From NCBI GenBank assembly GCA_944384025.1, contig CALWRS010000008.1, forward strand, positions 1 to 64,000: 64,000 nucleotides of DNA. The letters are read 5' to 3'. The notes beneath the pieces were generated by a model. It searched no databases, was not told the origin of the DNA, and saw only the letters and a list, made by a program, of their open reading frames with translations. The translations under genes were made by a program, and so were the position numbers. The stretch's first letter is position 1. Every line of letters starts with the position of its first letter. This document shows, in pieces, positions 1 through 7,932 of this stretch. Source of the stretch: an uncultured Lachnospiraceae bacterium. GTDB lineage: Bacteria > Bacillota > Clostridia > Lachnospirales > Lachnospiraceae.

Positions 1-123
1 TTCAGCCGGTTTTTTATCTTTTGCGTTATTCGCCGCCTCGTCGCCTGTTTGTGTATTCTTCCCACATGAACACATGGTAGTCAAGATTAATAAAGAGAGC
101 AAAATCCATATCACTTTTTTCAT
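1..123 (-). CDS. Lipoprotein N-terminus, cut by the window edge (paralogue of 3166-4032)
   Basis: Only about the first 41 residues are inside the window; the rest lies to the left. The start ATG (121-123) follows an AGGAGG with 8-nt spacing. The peptide opens with MKK, a hydrophobic stretch and a lipobox-like LTTMCSCG, then GKNTQT and a charged DEAANNAKDKK stretch. From the CSCGKNTQT segment onward it is nearly identical to the lipoprotein at 3166-4032, so the two are clear paralogues. It starts only 17 nt after the stop of the large secreted protein (141-2885) and is probably co-transcribed with it. No function is recognised; a surface lipoprotein is the safest call. Confidence 0.75.
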   Translation of the reverse strand, partial: MKKVIWILLSLLILTTMCSCGKNTQTGDEAANNAKDKKPAE

Positions 124-140
124 TGTCCATACCTCCTCGT

Positions 141-2885
141 CTAATAATTCAAATATTGCATAACATCTCCGATATACTCAACCGGATAGCGTCCTAGAGT
201 TCCATCTTCGTGCAAAACTTGATCTCCTGCCTCTACCAACCCATCTTGGATGCAAGAATAAATATTTTTATTTTCACTCAACGCTTTCAAAAAACCCTCC
301 AGAAAAGCATTGGAATCCCGAGTGTAAACAGTTTGATTTGTCCCAAGAACAAATTTCGCCCCCTTTTTGTAAGTTGACGTAAGTAGATCGTATTCCTCGC
401 CGCCATCCACAATAGTCTCTCCTGTCGAGCATCCAATATATAAAACGGCCCTTAACTTTGATAGCTCATTTTTACTAAGATTTTCTATATACCTTCTATT
501 TGTTCCTACCGAATACCTTGAACAGATAGCTGCATTCACAGAGATTGCGCCTGTCGACACACCACTCGAATCTTGAAATGCAATCAAGCCTGCATTGCCA
601 TGACCTCGGAAGACAAAAACACTATCTGTATTTCGCATAGAGCCATAAGCAGTTGAAGCCGAACCATTAGTCCACGCAAAATCGTCATACGCCAAATTTC
701 CTAAAACAGTACAAAACAAAGCGTTATTTCCCGTTGTGTTAAAACCATTGTGATTAAAACTAAATATTTCCGCATCTCCCTTTGCATATGGTATGAACGA
801 CCAAATTGCACTGTTGGAATAGGAGGTTGTAAGATACACGTTGTAATTACTATCTTGTGCGACGTAATACTGTTTGTACATTATACAGTAGCTCCCCTCG
901 TACACTCCAGAGTTGACCCGGTATATGGAAAATTTCTGATTGGTCGAGTTGTTATCTGTGTATATATTTATATTTGTCCCCGATGCATTTAAGACTTTAC
1001 CAGAGGAGCTATAGCTGCTGACAAGCTGATAAGTAGCGTTACTCTGTTTTTCGACCTTCCATCTTGACAGCGTTGATGTGCTTCTCGCTCGCGTATATAC
1101 GTTAGTTGAATTTGAATCAGAGGCACTCTCTAACGATAAAAACCTTTGGCTGTTAACATTCATTATATAGTATACCGTATTATTTGTTATGCCAACCGAG
1201 TCCTTAACATGCAAAAAAACAATATCTGAGGCAGTAGTTCCAGTGGCCGTATCCGTATAGGTAGCCGTAATCCGTACTGTTCCTTCACTAATACCGGTAA
1301 CTAAACCCGTGCTGCTTACAGTCGCCACGGAAGAATCGTTAGTACTCCATGTTACCGACAAGCCAGAAGGATCCGTCGAGCAGGATACTTGTTTTGTTCC
1401 GCCTACCGGCAAGTGTGTCTCGTTAACCCAAATATTTACAGTTCCTTGGTAGGTGATGCTGAGAGAAGGTTTGTACGAACTTCTGTTATATGACGCAAAA
1501 GTTTTATACCACTTTTTCGCGCTCGTTCCGGTCTGATTTTCAAAAGAACTGCTAGCTTTGAACACCAACCCTTTTGCTGGACTCTGTGTTCCATTTGCCC
1601 ATGCTTTTGCGGCAGTAAGGATGTTGAAAGAATACCGTTGAGAGCCTGCATTGCCACGACCATAGGAAACCAAGTGGGAATCCAACAATGTTCCAAGGTA
1701 AGAACTGCCAACACTGCTCCACGTTGTCGTTCCGCTTTCTGACCATGCCGGAGAGTTCTTATTATATATATGGCAATCAATAGTGATATCTTCATCATCT
1801 TGACACATAAGATCACGTAGTTCTACAGATGCTGCTGTAATTCTACTTGCTAAAATGCCGTTTAGAGACAGGTTGGGGAATCGCATAAGTGCTCTTGAGA
1901 GGTAGCCCGATGTGTGCCTTCCAACATACAAAGAACCTGAGGTTCCACTATATGTTGACTGTGCATGAATAGTCACATCTTGGATAGCACCGGCTCCGTT
2001 GTTATCGTAATTGATTTCAATCGTTGGATCAATACGAATAGGATAAACGGTGTCCTCATGCGAGAGGTACGAACTATCAAGATGAATTGTTAGAACGTAT
2101 TCTTGATTAGCTGTGACCGTATCGTAAGTCATGCTTCCTAAGGTGTTGTTGCGTTCATCTTCTGTGAATACAATAATGTCACCGATAGAAGCCTTAATAG
2201 CACCGTTCGCATCAGCCAAATAAAATGAACCGCACTCCTCCACAAGAGTAAGTCCATTTGTGTATAACTTAAATGCATACTCAGTCTGCCCTGTGTACTC
2301 CTTCACAACAATATCTTCTTTGTACCCCGCATAAGTTAATTCATATACATAAGAGGTTTTACTATCGGCATTGTATGTAACCACCCTGTTGTTGCCAGCA
2401 AGAGTTCCAACTGGATTTTTGCCTGCTGCTAGTGCTGGAACCATAGTAATGTCGATATCATCGTACGACAGAGAAACGCCGCCAGAGAGTTTATCCGCAA
2501 ACACAGTAACGATTTCGTGATTTGCCGATACAAAACCGCCCCCATTCTTCGCTTTCACATCAAGAGAGATATCTTGGACAGAGCCATCGTCCGCAATGTA
2601 TTTTACAGGATGACTGAATACCCGCATCGTTCGCGTTCCATCCGAGTTCCGAAAAACAAAAGTGTTTAAATCTTTCTCCGCTGTCTTGACACGCCCAATA
2701 TACCCTTTTTCAGTGGCTTCTTCCGATTCAATTATATCAGGTAACGTAAACAATTCCGCATCCGCGGTATCTGAAGTCACTGTCGTCAACGAATCCTTGA
2801 CCGATACTGCCCGTGCAGCTTCCGGGATCAATGTTGTTATGATGCATATGAGGATTATCATCGATATTATCTTATATTTTTTCAT
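141..2885 (-). CDS. Secreted multidomain protein: DNRLRE-like, BIG2, ricin-type lectin, C-terminal caspase-like (clan CD/CHAT-type) domain
   Basis: 914 residues. A signal peptide (1-25, cleavage near ARA/VS) implies export. Residues about 40-285 form a beta-rich region; about 286-480 resemble a DNRLRE-type domain of secreted proteins; about 482-561 are a bacterial Ig-like BIG2 domain (VTWSTNDSSVATVSSTGLVT); about 565-702 read like a ricin-type beta-trefoil (YYIMNVNSQRFLSL, RWKVEKQ). The last 210 residues carry a hydrophobic strand ending in FRGHGN (His762) and a second ending in YIGCSTG (Cys819), the His/Cys arrangement of clan CD peptidases such as CHAT and gingipain-like enzymes. I infer a surface or secreted cysteine peptidase, or a degenerate relative, with carbohydrate-binding modules. 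No sortase motif or membrane anchor is seen at the C-terminus. Paralogous lipoproteins lie on both sides. Domain names are by eye, without a profile search. Confidence 0.72.
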   Translation of the reverse strand: MKKYKIISMIILICIITTLIPEAARAVSVKDSLTTVTSDTADAELFTLPDIIESEEATEKGYIGRVKTAEKDLNTFVFRNSDGTRTMRVFSHPVKYIADDGSVQDISLDVKAKNGGGFVSANHEIVTVFADKLSGGVSLSYDDIDITMVPALAAGKNPVGTLAGNNRVVTYNADSKTSYVYELTYAGYKEDIVVKEYTGQTEYAFKLYTNGLTLVEECGSFYLADANGAIKASIGDIIVFTEDERNNTLGSMTYDTVTANQEYVLTIHLDSSYLSHEDTVYPIRIDPTIEINYDNNGAGAIQDVTIHAQSTYSGTSGSLYVGRHTSGYLSRALMRFPNLSLNGILASRITAASVELRDLMCQDDEDITIDCHIYNKNSPAWSESGTTTWSSVGSSYLGTLLDSHLVSYGRGNAGSQRYSFNILTAAKAWANGTQSPAKGLVFKASSSFENQTGTSAKKWYKTFASYNRSSYKPSLSITYQGTVNIWVNETHLPVGGTKQVSCSTDPSGLSVTWSTNDSSVATVSSTGLVTGISEGTVRITATYTDTATGTTASDIVFLHVKDSVGITNNTVYYIMNVNSQRFLSLESASDSNSTNVYTRARSTSTLSRWKVEKQSNATYQLVSSYSSSGKVLNASGTNINIYTDNNSTNQKFSIYRVNSGVYEGSYCIMYKQYYVAQDSNYNVYLTTSYSNSAIWSFIPYAKGDAEIFSFNHNGFNTTGNNALFCTVLGNLAYDDFAWTNGSASTAYGSMRNTDSVFVFRGHGNAGLIAFQDSSGVSTGAISVNAAICSRYSVGTNRRYIENLSKNELSKLRAVLYIGCSTGETIVDGGEEYDLLTSTYKKGAKFVLGTNQTVYTRDSNAFLEGFLKALSENKNIYSCIQDGLVEAGDQVLHEDGTLGRYPVEYIGDVMQYLNY

Positions 2886-2922
2886 TTGGAATATCCTATT
2901 CTTTTATTTTAGTTTTTGATCC

Positions 2923-2955
2923 AGGCATAAGCCAATAAGTGAATGGCCTATGCCT
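2923..2955. repeat. Short inverted repeat in the 2886-3165 gap
   Basis: AGGCATAAGCCA and TGGCCTATGCCT form a 12-bp stem with one mismatch around a 9-nt loop. It lies between the stop of the lipoprotein (3166) and the start of the 914-residue protein. There is no T-run, so it is not a convincing intrinsic terminator. Nothing else is recognisable in the 280-nt gap. Confidence 0.4.
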
Positions 2956-3165
2956 CCAAATGAATGATCAGAAGATAATACCTCACTTTTCCTGAAACCG
3001 AAGGTAAAATGGCACACATCGGTTTACTATGTTTTGTAAGTCTTTGCATAACACCCTTCCTCCTTGTTTCTTTTTTCTGATTAAAAAGTGAGACAGTAAA
3101 ACTGCCATCACACCCCATCCCGAATCAGCCTCTAAGCCACTTTCATACACGCAACCACGCCTTTT

Positions 3166-4032
3166 TTAAAGCCTCCCTCTTCGTAAGTAAAATGAATTCT
3201 TACGTAGACCGTTCCCGTCAGAACCTGTTGTTAAATCTGGCTCTGAAGTCCAAAGATTATTCAAATCTAGCGACTGCAAGTCAGTCAACAGTGCATCTGC
3301 GGTTCGCTTGATTGCATCTTTATTGAGTTTTCCTTCTAAAGTATCGTATTTTTTAACGTTAAACCCATTGTATCCGGATACGTCACCACAGCGATCCACC
3401 GCAATAGAGATATGTTCATCCGTTCGATAACCACAAATATACCTTGTGTACCGCATAGAATACCTACCCAATATATCCATTGAAAAACTCTCGTACACAA
3501 ATTTCGACAAAACCGACTCTGGAAGTATTGTTGAGAGAAATTCGTCCGCAATTTCTTTAACACTATCCTCAGATAGTAAAGGATATTGCTTGTCTGGATT
3601 AAACGGTTTGTTGTAAAAGCAAAGAAGGTCTGTCCCTCTTAAAAATATAAACTTCTCATCCCCGCACATATATGCATCGTATGCACAGTAGAAGTCGTTG
3701 GTTGTCAGTAAACCTTCTTCAGAGAGCACTTCGCTATAGGAGTACGATAAAGTTTTTTGCATATCAAACGGGTTCTCTTTCGTTGCTTCTACATCTGTTT
3801 CTTGTGTTAGCGTCAAGATTGAAGTGCCACTCACGCCGTATTTTCTTGCAGATTCATATGTTTCGAATCTATCAGAAACACCGTCCTCCGAAACATCAAG
3901 CAAAAGAAGCCCATCCGTTTCAGCCGCTTTTTTATCTTTTGCGTTATTCGCCGCCTCGTCACTTGTTTGTGTATTCTTCCCACATGAACAAGTTGCAATC
4001 AGGAATATTAAAGAAAATAAAATGCATATCAT
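3166..4032 (-). CDS. Lipoprotein of unknown function; start region shows a +1 shift relative to its paralogue
   Basis: 288 residues from the in-frame ATG: a short hydrophobic signal, lipobox-like LIATCSCG, then GKNTQT and a soluble domain of about 250 residues with no family I recognise. It is a paralogue of the partial lipoprotein at 1-123. The best ribosome site (AAGGTGAG) and an ATG-AAA-AAG start at 4041 are placed exactly as in the paralogue, but that ATG is one base out of frame and would give a short peptide ending at a TGA after MWEEYTNK. The in-frame ATG used here lies 9 nt further on, too far from the ribosome site and directly after AAAAAGG. So the gene is either weakly started, frameshifted in an A-rich tract, or affected by a sequencing error. 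A group II intron remnant lies just upstream (3' end at 4082). Confidence 0.6.
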   Translation of the reverse strand: MICILFSLIFLIATCSCGKNTQTSDEAANNAKDKKAAETDGLLLLDVSEDGVSDRFETYESARKYGVSGTSILTLTQETDVEATKENPFDMQKTLSYSYSEVLSEEGLLTTNDFYCAYDAYMCGDEKFIFLRGTDLLCFYNKPFNPDKQYPLLSEDSVKEIADEFLSTILPESVLSKFVYESFSMDILGRYSMRYTRYICGYRTDEHISIAVDRCGDVSGYNGFNVKKYDTLEGKLNKDAIKRTADALLTDLQSLDLNNLWTSEPDLTTGSDGNGLRKNSFYLRRGRL

Positions 4033-4081
4033 CCTTTTTCATTACGCTCACCTTCTTATCTGATTTTGAGGGCTAAGAATG

Positions 4082-4348
4082 ATCGAGTAGGAGGAAATTC
4101 CTCTAATTGAGGAATTTCCGACCTCTCACACCACCGCTCATGCGGTTCCGCAAGCGGCGGTTCAATCAACTTAACAAGTGACACGCCTCTCGGCGTAGTA
4201 GTTGCTCATGGAGACTAGCCCAAATGCGGCTAGTCTTTCATTTTCCATCTCACGATGGACACCCTTGCTGTTCAGCTATGTGCTTCGTCGTTGCCTACGC
4301 GCACTCGGGACTTTCACCCGTTAGAGCCCGCCCATGGCGGGCGAACAC
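4082..4348 (-). mobile_element. Group II intron remnant (internally deleted, no ORF), inserted after a terminator
   Basis: Read on the minus strand the element begins GTGTTCGCCC at 4348, passes through a domain I-like block (CTAACGGGTGAAAGTCCC, then GTAGGCAACGACGAAGC and CAAGGGTGTCC), and ends with a domain V-like hairpin (4132-4163; stem ACCGCCGCT/AGCGGTGGT with a 2-nt bulge and a GAAC-type loop) and a domain VI-like hairpin (4092-4121; 11-bp stem GGAAATTCCTC) finishing CTACTCGAT. These match the 5' and 3' blocks of bacterial group II introns. At about 267 nt it lacks most of domains II-IV and the reverse transcriptase/maturase. Its 5' end follows immediately on a hairpin plus TTTT, the preferred target of group IIC introns. 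Exact ends are my reading and could be a base or two off. Confidence 0.75.
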
Positions 4349-4526
4349 AAAACGTCGCTGCTCACGAAGTGGCAGCGACGTTTTCATCATTACTTTTCAT
4401 TTGTTGCTTGTGCTCGATTACCAATCGCATGCCAACATATGCGAGGATCCGGCTCACCTTTATTATATTCGACTTTCCCTTATCCCGCAAGTGAAGGAGT
4501 TTGCACATTTTGGGGCAGGTTTTTAA
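4349..4526. repeat. Repeat copy A: regulator-like C-terminal tail plus terminator hairpin
   Basis: First of two related blocks (other at 4734-4913). On the minus strand it reads a peptide KLLHLRDKGK...ILAYVGMRLVIEH, then a hairpin (4350-4384; CGTCGCTG/CAGCGACG) with a T-run. The copies differ partly by synonymous changes (CGA/CGG, TTG/CTG, ATC/ATT), and the tail resembles the end of XRE-type HTH regulators (ALG-R-LVI pattern). I read it as a decayed gene tail with its terminator. The group II intron remnant starts at the end of this hairpin's T-run. Confidence 0.6.
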
Positions 4527-4733
4527 TTTATCATTTATCACCTTTATTTATGCTAGTCCCTTCAACAATATCTTTTATTTTCTCATGGTTCTCTTCATTG
4601 CCCGCATATAGCTGGCTCTTGGTATTTATGATTTCTTTAAGCAACAGCTTCTGACGATTTTGCGCAGTACATCCCGGTAAAATCAATCGCCGTATAAGAT
4701 GGCGCAGTATGATTTTAGAGCCTGCGCAATGAC
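4527..4733. other. Spacer between the two repeat copies
   Basis: A minus-strand frame is open from 4752 to 4531, including a lysine/glutamate-rich stretch (NRQKLLLKEIINTKSQLYAG), but its start lies inside the terminator hairpin of copy B and no ribosome site precedes it. It may be the tail of a lost gene. I do not call a gene here. Confidence 0.3.
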
Positions 4734-4913
4734 AAAACGCCGCTGTCAACAAGCTGGCAGCGGCGTTTCCTTATTACTTTTCAAGTTTTTGCCTTAATCG
4801 TGCGTAATTACCAGCCGTTTGCCAACAAATGCGAGGATCAAAGCCATCTTTATTGTAACCGACTTTTCCTCATCTTGCAAGTGAAGGAGTTTGCACCTTT
4901 TGGGTATGTATTT
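4734..4913. repeat. Repeat copy B: regulator-like C-terminal tail plus terminator hairpin
   Basis: Second block. On the minus strand it reads KLLHLQDEEKS...ILAFVGKRLVITHD and stop, followed by a hairpin (4735-4769; CGCCGCTG/CAGCGGCG). Compared with copy A the stem has changed from GTC/GAC to GCC/GGC, a compensatory pair that keeps the hairpin intact. There is no intact upstream HTH domain on the minus strand before 4913. Confidence 0.6.
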
Positions 4914-5021
4914 AGTTATTACTTTTGATAGTTTTCCCTTTGTCCCTTGTTGTATACCTTGTTGTATGCCTTATTATACAACTTAATTTTATATTACGCA
5001 AGGAGTTTTTATCGCATAACC

Positions 5022-5055
5022 AAAAAAGATGTTTACATCTCGTGCAAACATCTTT
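5022..5055 (-). terminator. Intrinsic terminator of the alarmone synthetase gene
   Basis: Stem AAGATGTTT/AAACATCTT with an 11-nt loop followed on the minus strand by TTTTTT, 19 nt after the stop codon at 5074. Confidence 0.8.
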
Positions 5056-5073
5056 CTGCCGTGTTTTGTACTT

Positions 5074-5793
5074 CTACCCTTCTTCCGGTATGCCCTGCAT
5101 TCTACGCTGCACTTGCTGCATCCGCACATCCGTATTGTGTATGATTTCCGCGCACTGGCGCATTTCTTCGCCTAACTCCAACGAGTTATCCGACTGCTTT
5201 TTATAGTGGATTTGATGCTCTAGGCTTGCCCAGAAATTCATGGCAATGGTACGGATTTGTACTTCCACCTTCATAGGCAGCTTTCCCGTTGAAAGGAAAA
5301 TAGGGATTTCTACGACTAAGTGCAGACTGCGGTAGCCGTTTTGCTTCGGATTTTCGATATAATCCTTTTTTTGCAGCAGTACAATGTCATCCTGCTGCAA
5401 AAGCATATCCGCCACAGCGTAAATGTCGTCAATAAAAGGGCACACCACCCGCACCCCGGCAATGTCGTTTAGCTCTTGCTTCATAACGTCAAGGTCGTAG
5501 GGGAGTCCTTTCTTTTTCATCTTCCCCATAATGCTCTCCGGCGTTTTGATTCTGCTTTGAATGTTGTTAATCGGACTGCGCTTTCTTGTGGAGCGAAACT
5601 CTAAGGTTAAAACTTCCAGCTTTGTAGTAACTTCTTTGATTGCGCACTCATAAAGCGTCATCAACTCCGCAAACCGTTTTGTAAAATCAAGAAGCTGCTC
5701 TGGCGATTGATTCTCTGCAAAAGCAAGGCGCATCGATTTTTGCTGCACCTCGTCGAATTCTTCCTCTTCCCATGTATGATGGCGATGATTCAT
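5074..5793 (-). CDS. relQ: Small alarmone synthetase (GTP pyrophosphokinase, RelQ/YjbM type)
   Basis: 239 residues, the usual size of single-domain (p)ppGpp synthetases that transfer pyrophosphate from ATP to GDP or GTP. Conserved synthetase motifs are visible: RIKTPESIMGK (81-91), DIAGVRVVCPF (110-120), NGYRSLHL (152-159) and VEVQIRT with FWASLEHQIHYK (176-198). There is no hydrolase, TGS or ACT domain, so it is a stand-alone synthase rather than a Rel protein. The gene is monocistronic: its own terminator follows at 5022-5055, and upstream lies the terminator of the xylanase gene. The start ATG at 5793 has only a weak ribosome site (AGTAGAG), which suggests low expression. Confidence 0.92.
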   Translation of the reverse strand: MNHRHHTWEEEEFDEVQQKSMRLAFAENQSPEQLLDFTKRFAELMTLYECAIKEVTTKLEVLTLEFRSTRKRSPINNIQSRIKTPESIMGKMKKKGLPYDLDVMKQELNDIAGVRVVCPFIDDIYAVADMLLQQDDIVLLQKKDYIENPKQNGYRSLHLVVEIPIFLSTGKLPMKVEVQIRTIAMNFWASLEHQIHYKKQSDNSLELGEEMRQCAEIIHNTDVRMQQVQRRMQGIPEEG

Positions 5794-5845
5794 AATAAGA
5801 CATCTCTACTTTCTTGTTTTTTTCATTCACACACGCTCACGATTG

Positions 5846-5875
5846 CAAAAAAGGGAGACGGCAAACCGTCTCCCT
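5846..5875 (-). terminator. Intrinsic terminator downstream of the GH10 xylanase
   Basis: Perfect 10-bp stem AGGGAGACGG/CCGTCTCCCT with a 4-nt loop, then a T-run on the minus strand. The remaining 5876-6002 is AT-rich without other signals. Confidence 0.85.
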
Positions 5876-6002
5876 CTGATTCACCAACCGTCTCTGTGAA
5901 ACCGTTGATCTTATTCTATTCTATTTGCGCACTTTTGTCAATTTGCTCATAAAACTTTAACATTTTCTTGATGTTTTTGTTACATTCTACAAGAATTGTC
6001 GT

Positions 6003-7790
6003 TTACTCGAACGTTACTTCCGCCCACAGGGAAGGATTGTTATACGCTGCGTCAATCGTGCCGTTAAACTTCATAATGCTCTGGCGAACGCCCTGCGCAT
6101 TTGCGTCGTTTACCTGCGCGTCAAAGCCCATAACCGTACCCTTCTTGCCGGTTTCTAGAAGCGGAATGCGCATCTCTACAATGTATCCGCCCTTCTTAAA
6201 GAACGCTTCTGCCTTAAAGCCTTCCGTAGACGGTACCGAGCCGAACGTAACTTCGCTTAAATAGTTGCAGCGGTACTGTCCGCAGCTTTCGTCGTAATAC
6301 GACTTCTTGCAGTTGTTCTGGTCAAGGAAGAATTCCACGGAATCCTGTTCGTAGTCGTTTTCCGAATCCGCGTTTAGTACAGAGTCTTCTACGTCAAACA
6401 AAACGTAGAGATAATCTTCGTCCCACATCATCTGAACGGTTCCGGTTGCGCCCTGCCATGCGTACAATGCGTTTGCTATCTTGTATTTAGGAGCCGCGCT
6501 CCAGCACTCGTCGATTACGCCGTTAACCTCCGGCGTACCGTAAACTGCCTGCGCCTGCTTTGTTTCGATCGTCTCTCCAGCGCCCTCTAGCTGCACGTAA
6601 AGCTCCGGATTCATAACTGCGTAATACGCTTCCTTTGGCTGCAGCATAGAATCCCACAAAAGCGGCGCGCTCTCGTTTCTCCAGCTTGTATTGTCTTTGT
6701 AGCCCCAAAACGTAACGCGCTCAATCACGTCTGCATATTCCTTGAAGACCAAAAACAGTTTTGCGTAGGCAATCGCCTGCTGCATTTCCTGCTCCTCTGT
6801 CAGTCTTCCCGTCGTCACGCCGCTCACGCCCAGGTCAAGCTCGGAAAAGCTGATTTTAATTCCTTCAATTTCTGAGAAACGCTCCAAGCTGCTTGCCACG
6901 TTGCCAATGTACGTTCCGGTATTGTAATGTCCCTGCATTCCGATTCCGTCAACCGGGATGCCCTGCGAACGCAAATCCGCTACCATCGCGGCAACAATCT
7001 CCGCTTTGTTCTGGTCGTCCAGGTTGTAGTCGTTGTAATACAAAACTGCGTCCGGAGCCGCCTCACGCGCAAACGTGAAGGCAAGCGCTATGTAATCCGT
7101 GCCGATAGACTCTGTCCACTGCGTCTCCCGCAGGCACTTCGTCCAGTCTCCGTCCGCCGGAAGCTTCGCGCCGTCGCGAATAGCTTCGTTCACAACGTCC
7201 CACGAGTAAATTTCTCCGGTAAACTCTCCGGCAACTCCGTATATATGGTTTTTCAGTTGGTTAATGGCAACTTCCCGATCGTTCGTCTGTCCCAGCCAAT
7301 TTCCCGACTGCTGGTGCCATGCCAAAACGTGACCGTGCACCGTCATATTTTCCCGCTTAGCAAATTGCATCATCAATTTTGCCGCATTTAAATTAAAGTT
7401 TCCTTCCGTCGGCTGCGTAGCGTCCGGCTTCAGGAGGTTTTCCGGCGTAAGCTGGTTAAAGTTTTTCGTAACAAGCTCGTAATCCGCCGAGCGGGTAACG
7501 TCGTTAGTGTAAATCGTTCCGATCATAAAGTAGTCTGCGTACGCTTCTTTTAATGAGTCGTACTTCAGCTCGTGAAGTTCTTCTTCTGAAATTTCCGGCT
7601 TCTGTTCTACCACTGCAGTAGGCGTTGGAGAGGGCGTCGTACTTGTCTGTTCTCCCTGCGTTGGCGTGTTCGATGGCGAATCCGTTGGTTTCACTCCTTC
7701 ATCCTCCCCGCTGCCGCAGCCCATAAGCATGACGGTCATGATTGCTAACAATAGCCAGGCAACTAGTCGTTTTCCTCGTTTTTTTGTCAT
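6003..7790 (-). CDS. Endo-1,4-beta-xylanase, GH10 with C-terminal CBM9-like module, lipoprotein
   Basis: 595 residues. Lipoprotein signal with lipobox LMGC (Cys25), then an S/T/P-rich linker (about 33-60), so it is probably tethered to the outer face of the membrane. The GH10 barrel spans about 68-400: substrate motif HGHVLAWHQQ (152-161), acid/base Glu202 in WDVVNEA, nucleophile Glu317 in SFSELDL. Residues about 410-595 look like a CBM9-type domain (VNGVIDECWS, VQMMWDEDYLYVLFDV, FFLDQN). It should cut xylan main chains outside the cell and hold the products close. It is the upstream enzyme for the GH8 exo-oligoxylanase, the esterases and the GH30 protein in this window. Single gene with its own terminator; divergent from the phosphorylase-like/splB operon. 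Confidence 0.95.
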   Translation of the reverse strand: MTKKRGKRLVAWLLLAIMTVMLMGCGSGEDEGVKPTDSPSNTPTQGEQTSTTPSPTPTAVVEQKPEISEEELHELKYDSLKEAYADYFMIGTIYTNDVTRSADYELVTKNFNQLTPENLLKPDATQPTEGNFNLNAAKLMMQFAKRENMTVHGHVLAWHQQSGNWLGQTNDREVAINQLKNHIYGVAGEFTGEIYSWDVVNEAIRDGAKLPADGDWTKCLRETQWTESIGTDYIALAFTFAREAAPDAVLYYNDYNLDDQNKAEIVAAMVADLRSQGIPVDGIGMQGHYNTGTYIGNVASSLERFSEIEGIKISFSELDLGVSGVTTGRLTEEQEMQQAIAYAKLFLVFKEYADVIERVTFWGYKDNTSWRNESAPLLWDSMLQPKEAYYAVMNPELYVQLEGAGETIETKQAQAVYGTPEVNGVIDECWSAAPKYKIANALYAWQGATGTVQMMWDEDYLYVLFDVEDSVLNADSENDYEQDSVEFFLDQNNCKKSYYDESCGQYRCNYLSEVTFGSVPSTEGFKAEAFFKKGGYIVEMRIPLLETGKKGTVMGFDAQVNDANAQGVRQSIMKFNGTIDAAYNNPSLWAEVTFE

Positions 7791-7833
7791 TTCTTCTCCA
7801 TTTCTGCGGCAAGGCCGCGCAAAAAGATTTTCT

Positions 7834-7862
7834 TTGTATAAAACTCGTTCCTATGTTATGAT
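7834..7862 (+). promoter_or_regulatory. Predicted promoter of the 7933-10532 operon
   Basis: TTGTAT, 17-nt spacer, TATGAT, about 70 nt before the first start codon. It matches vegetative sigma-A consensus fairly well; I saw no clear sigma-G site although splB is sporulation-linked in Bacillus. Confidence 0.5.
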
Positions 7863-7932
7863 AAAAAAGGACGAAATGCAATATCTGATCTTTCCTTTCT
7901 TTTGTGTTATCTTAATGAATTGTGAGGTGCCT

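Noticed and set aside
4531..4752. 73-codon minus-strand frame between the two repeat copies
   Set aside because: Begins within a terminator hairpin and has no ribosome site; described only as spacer.
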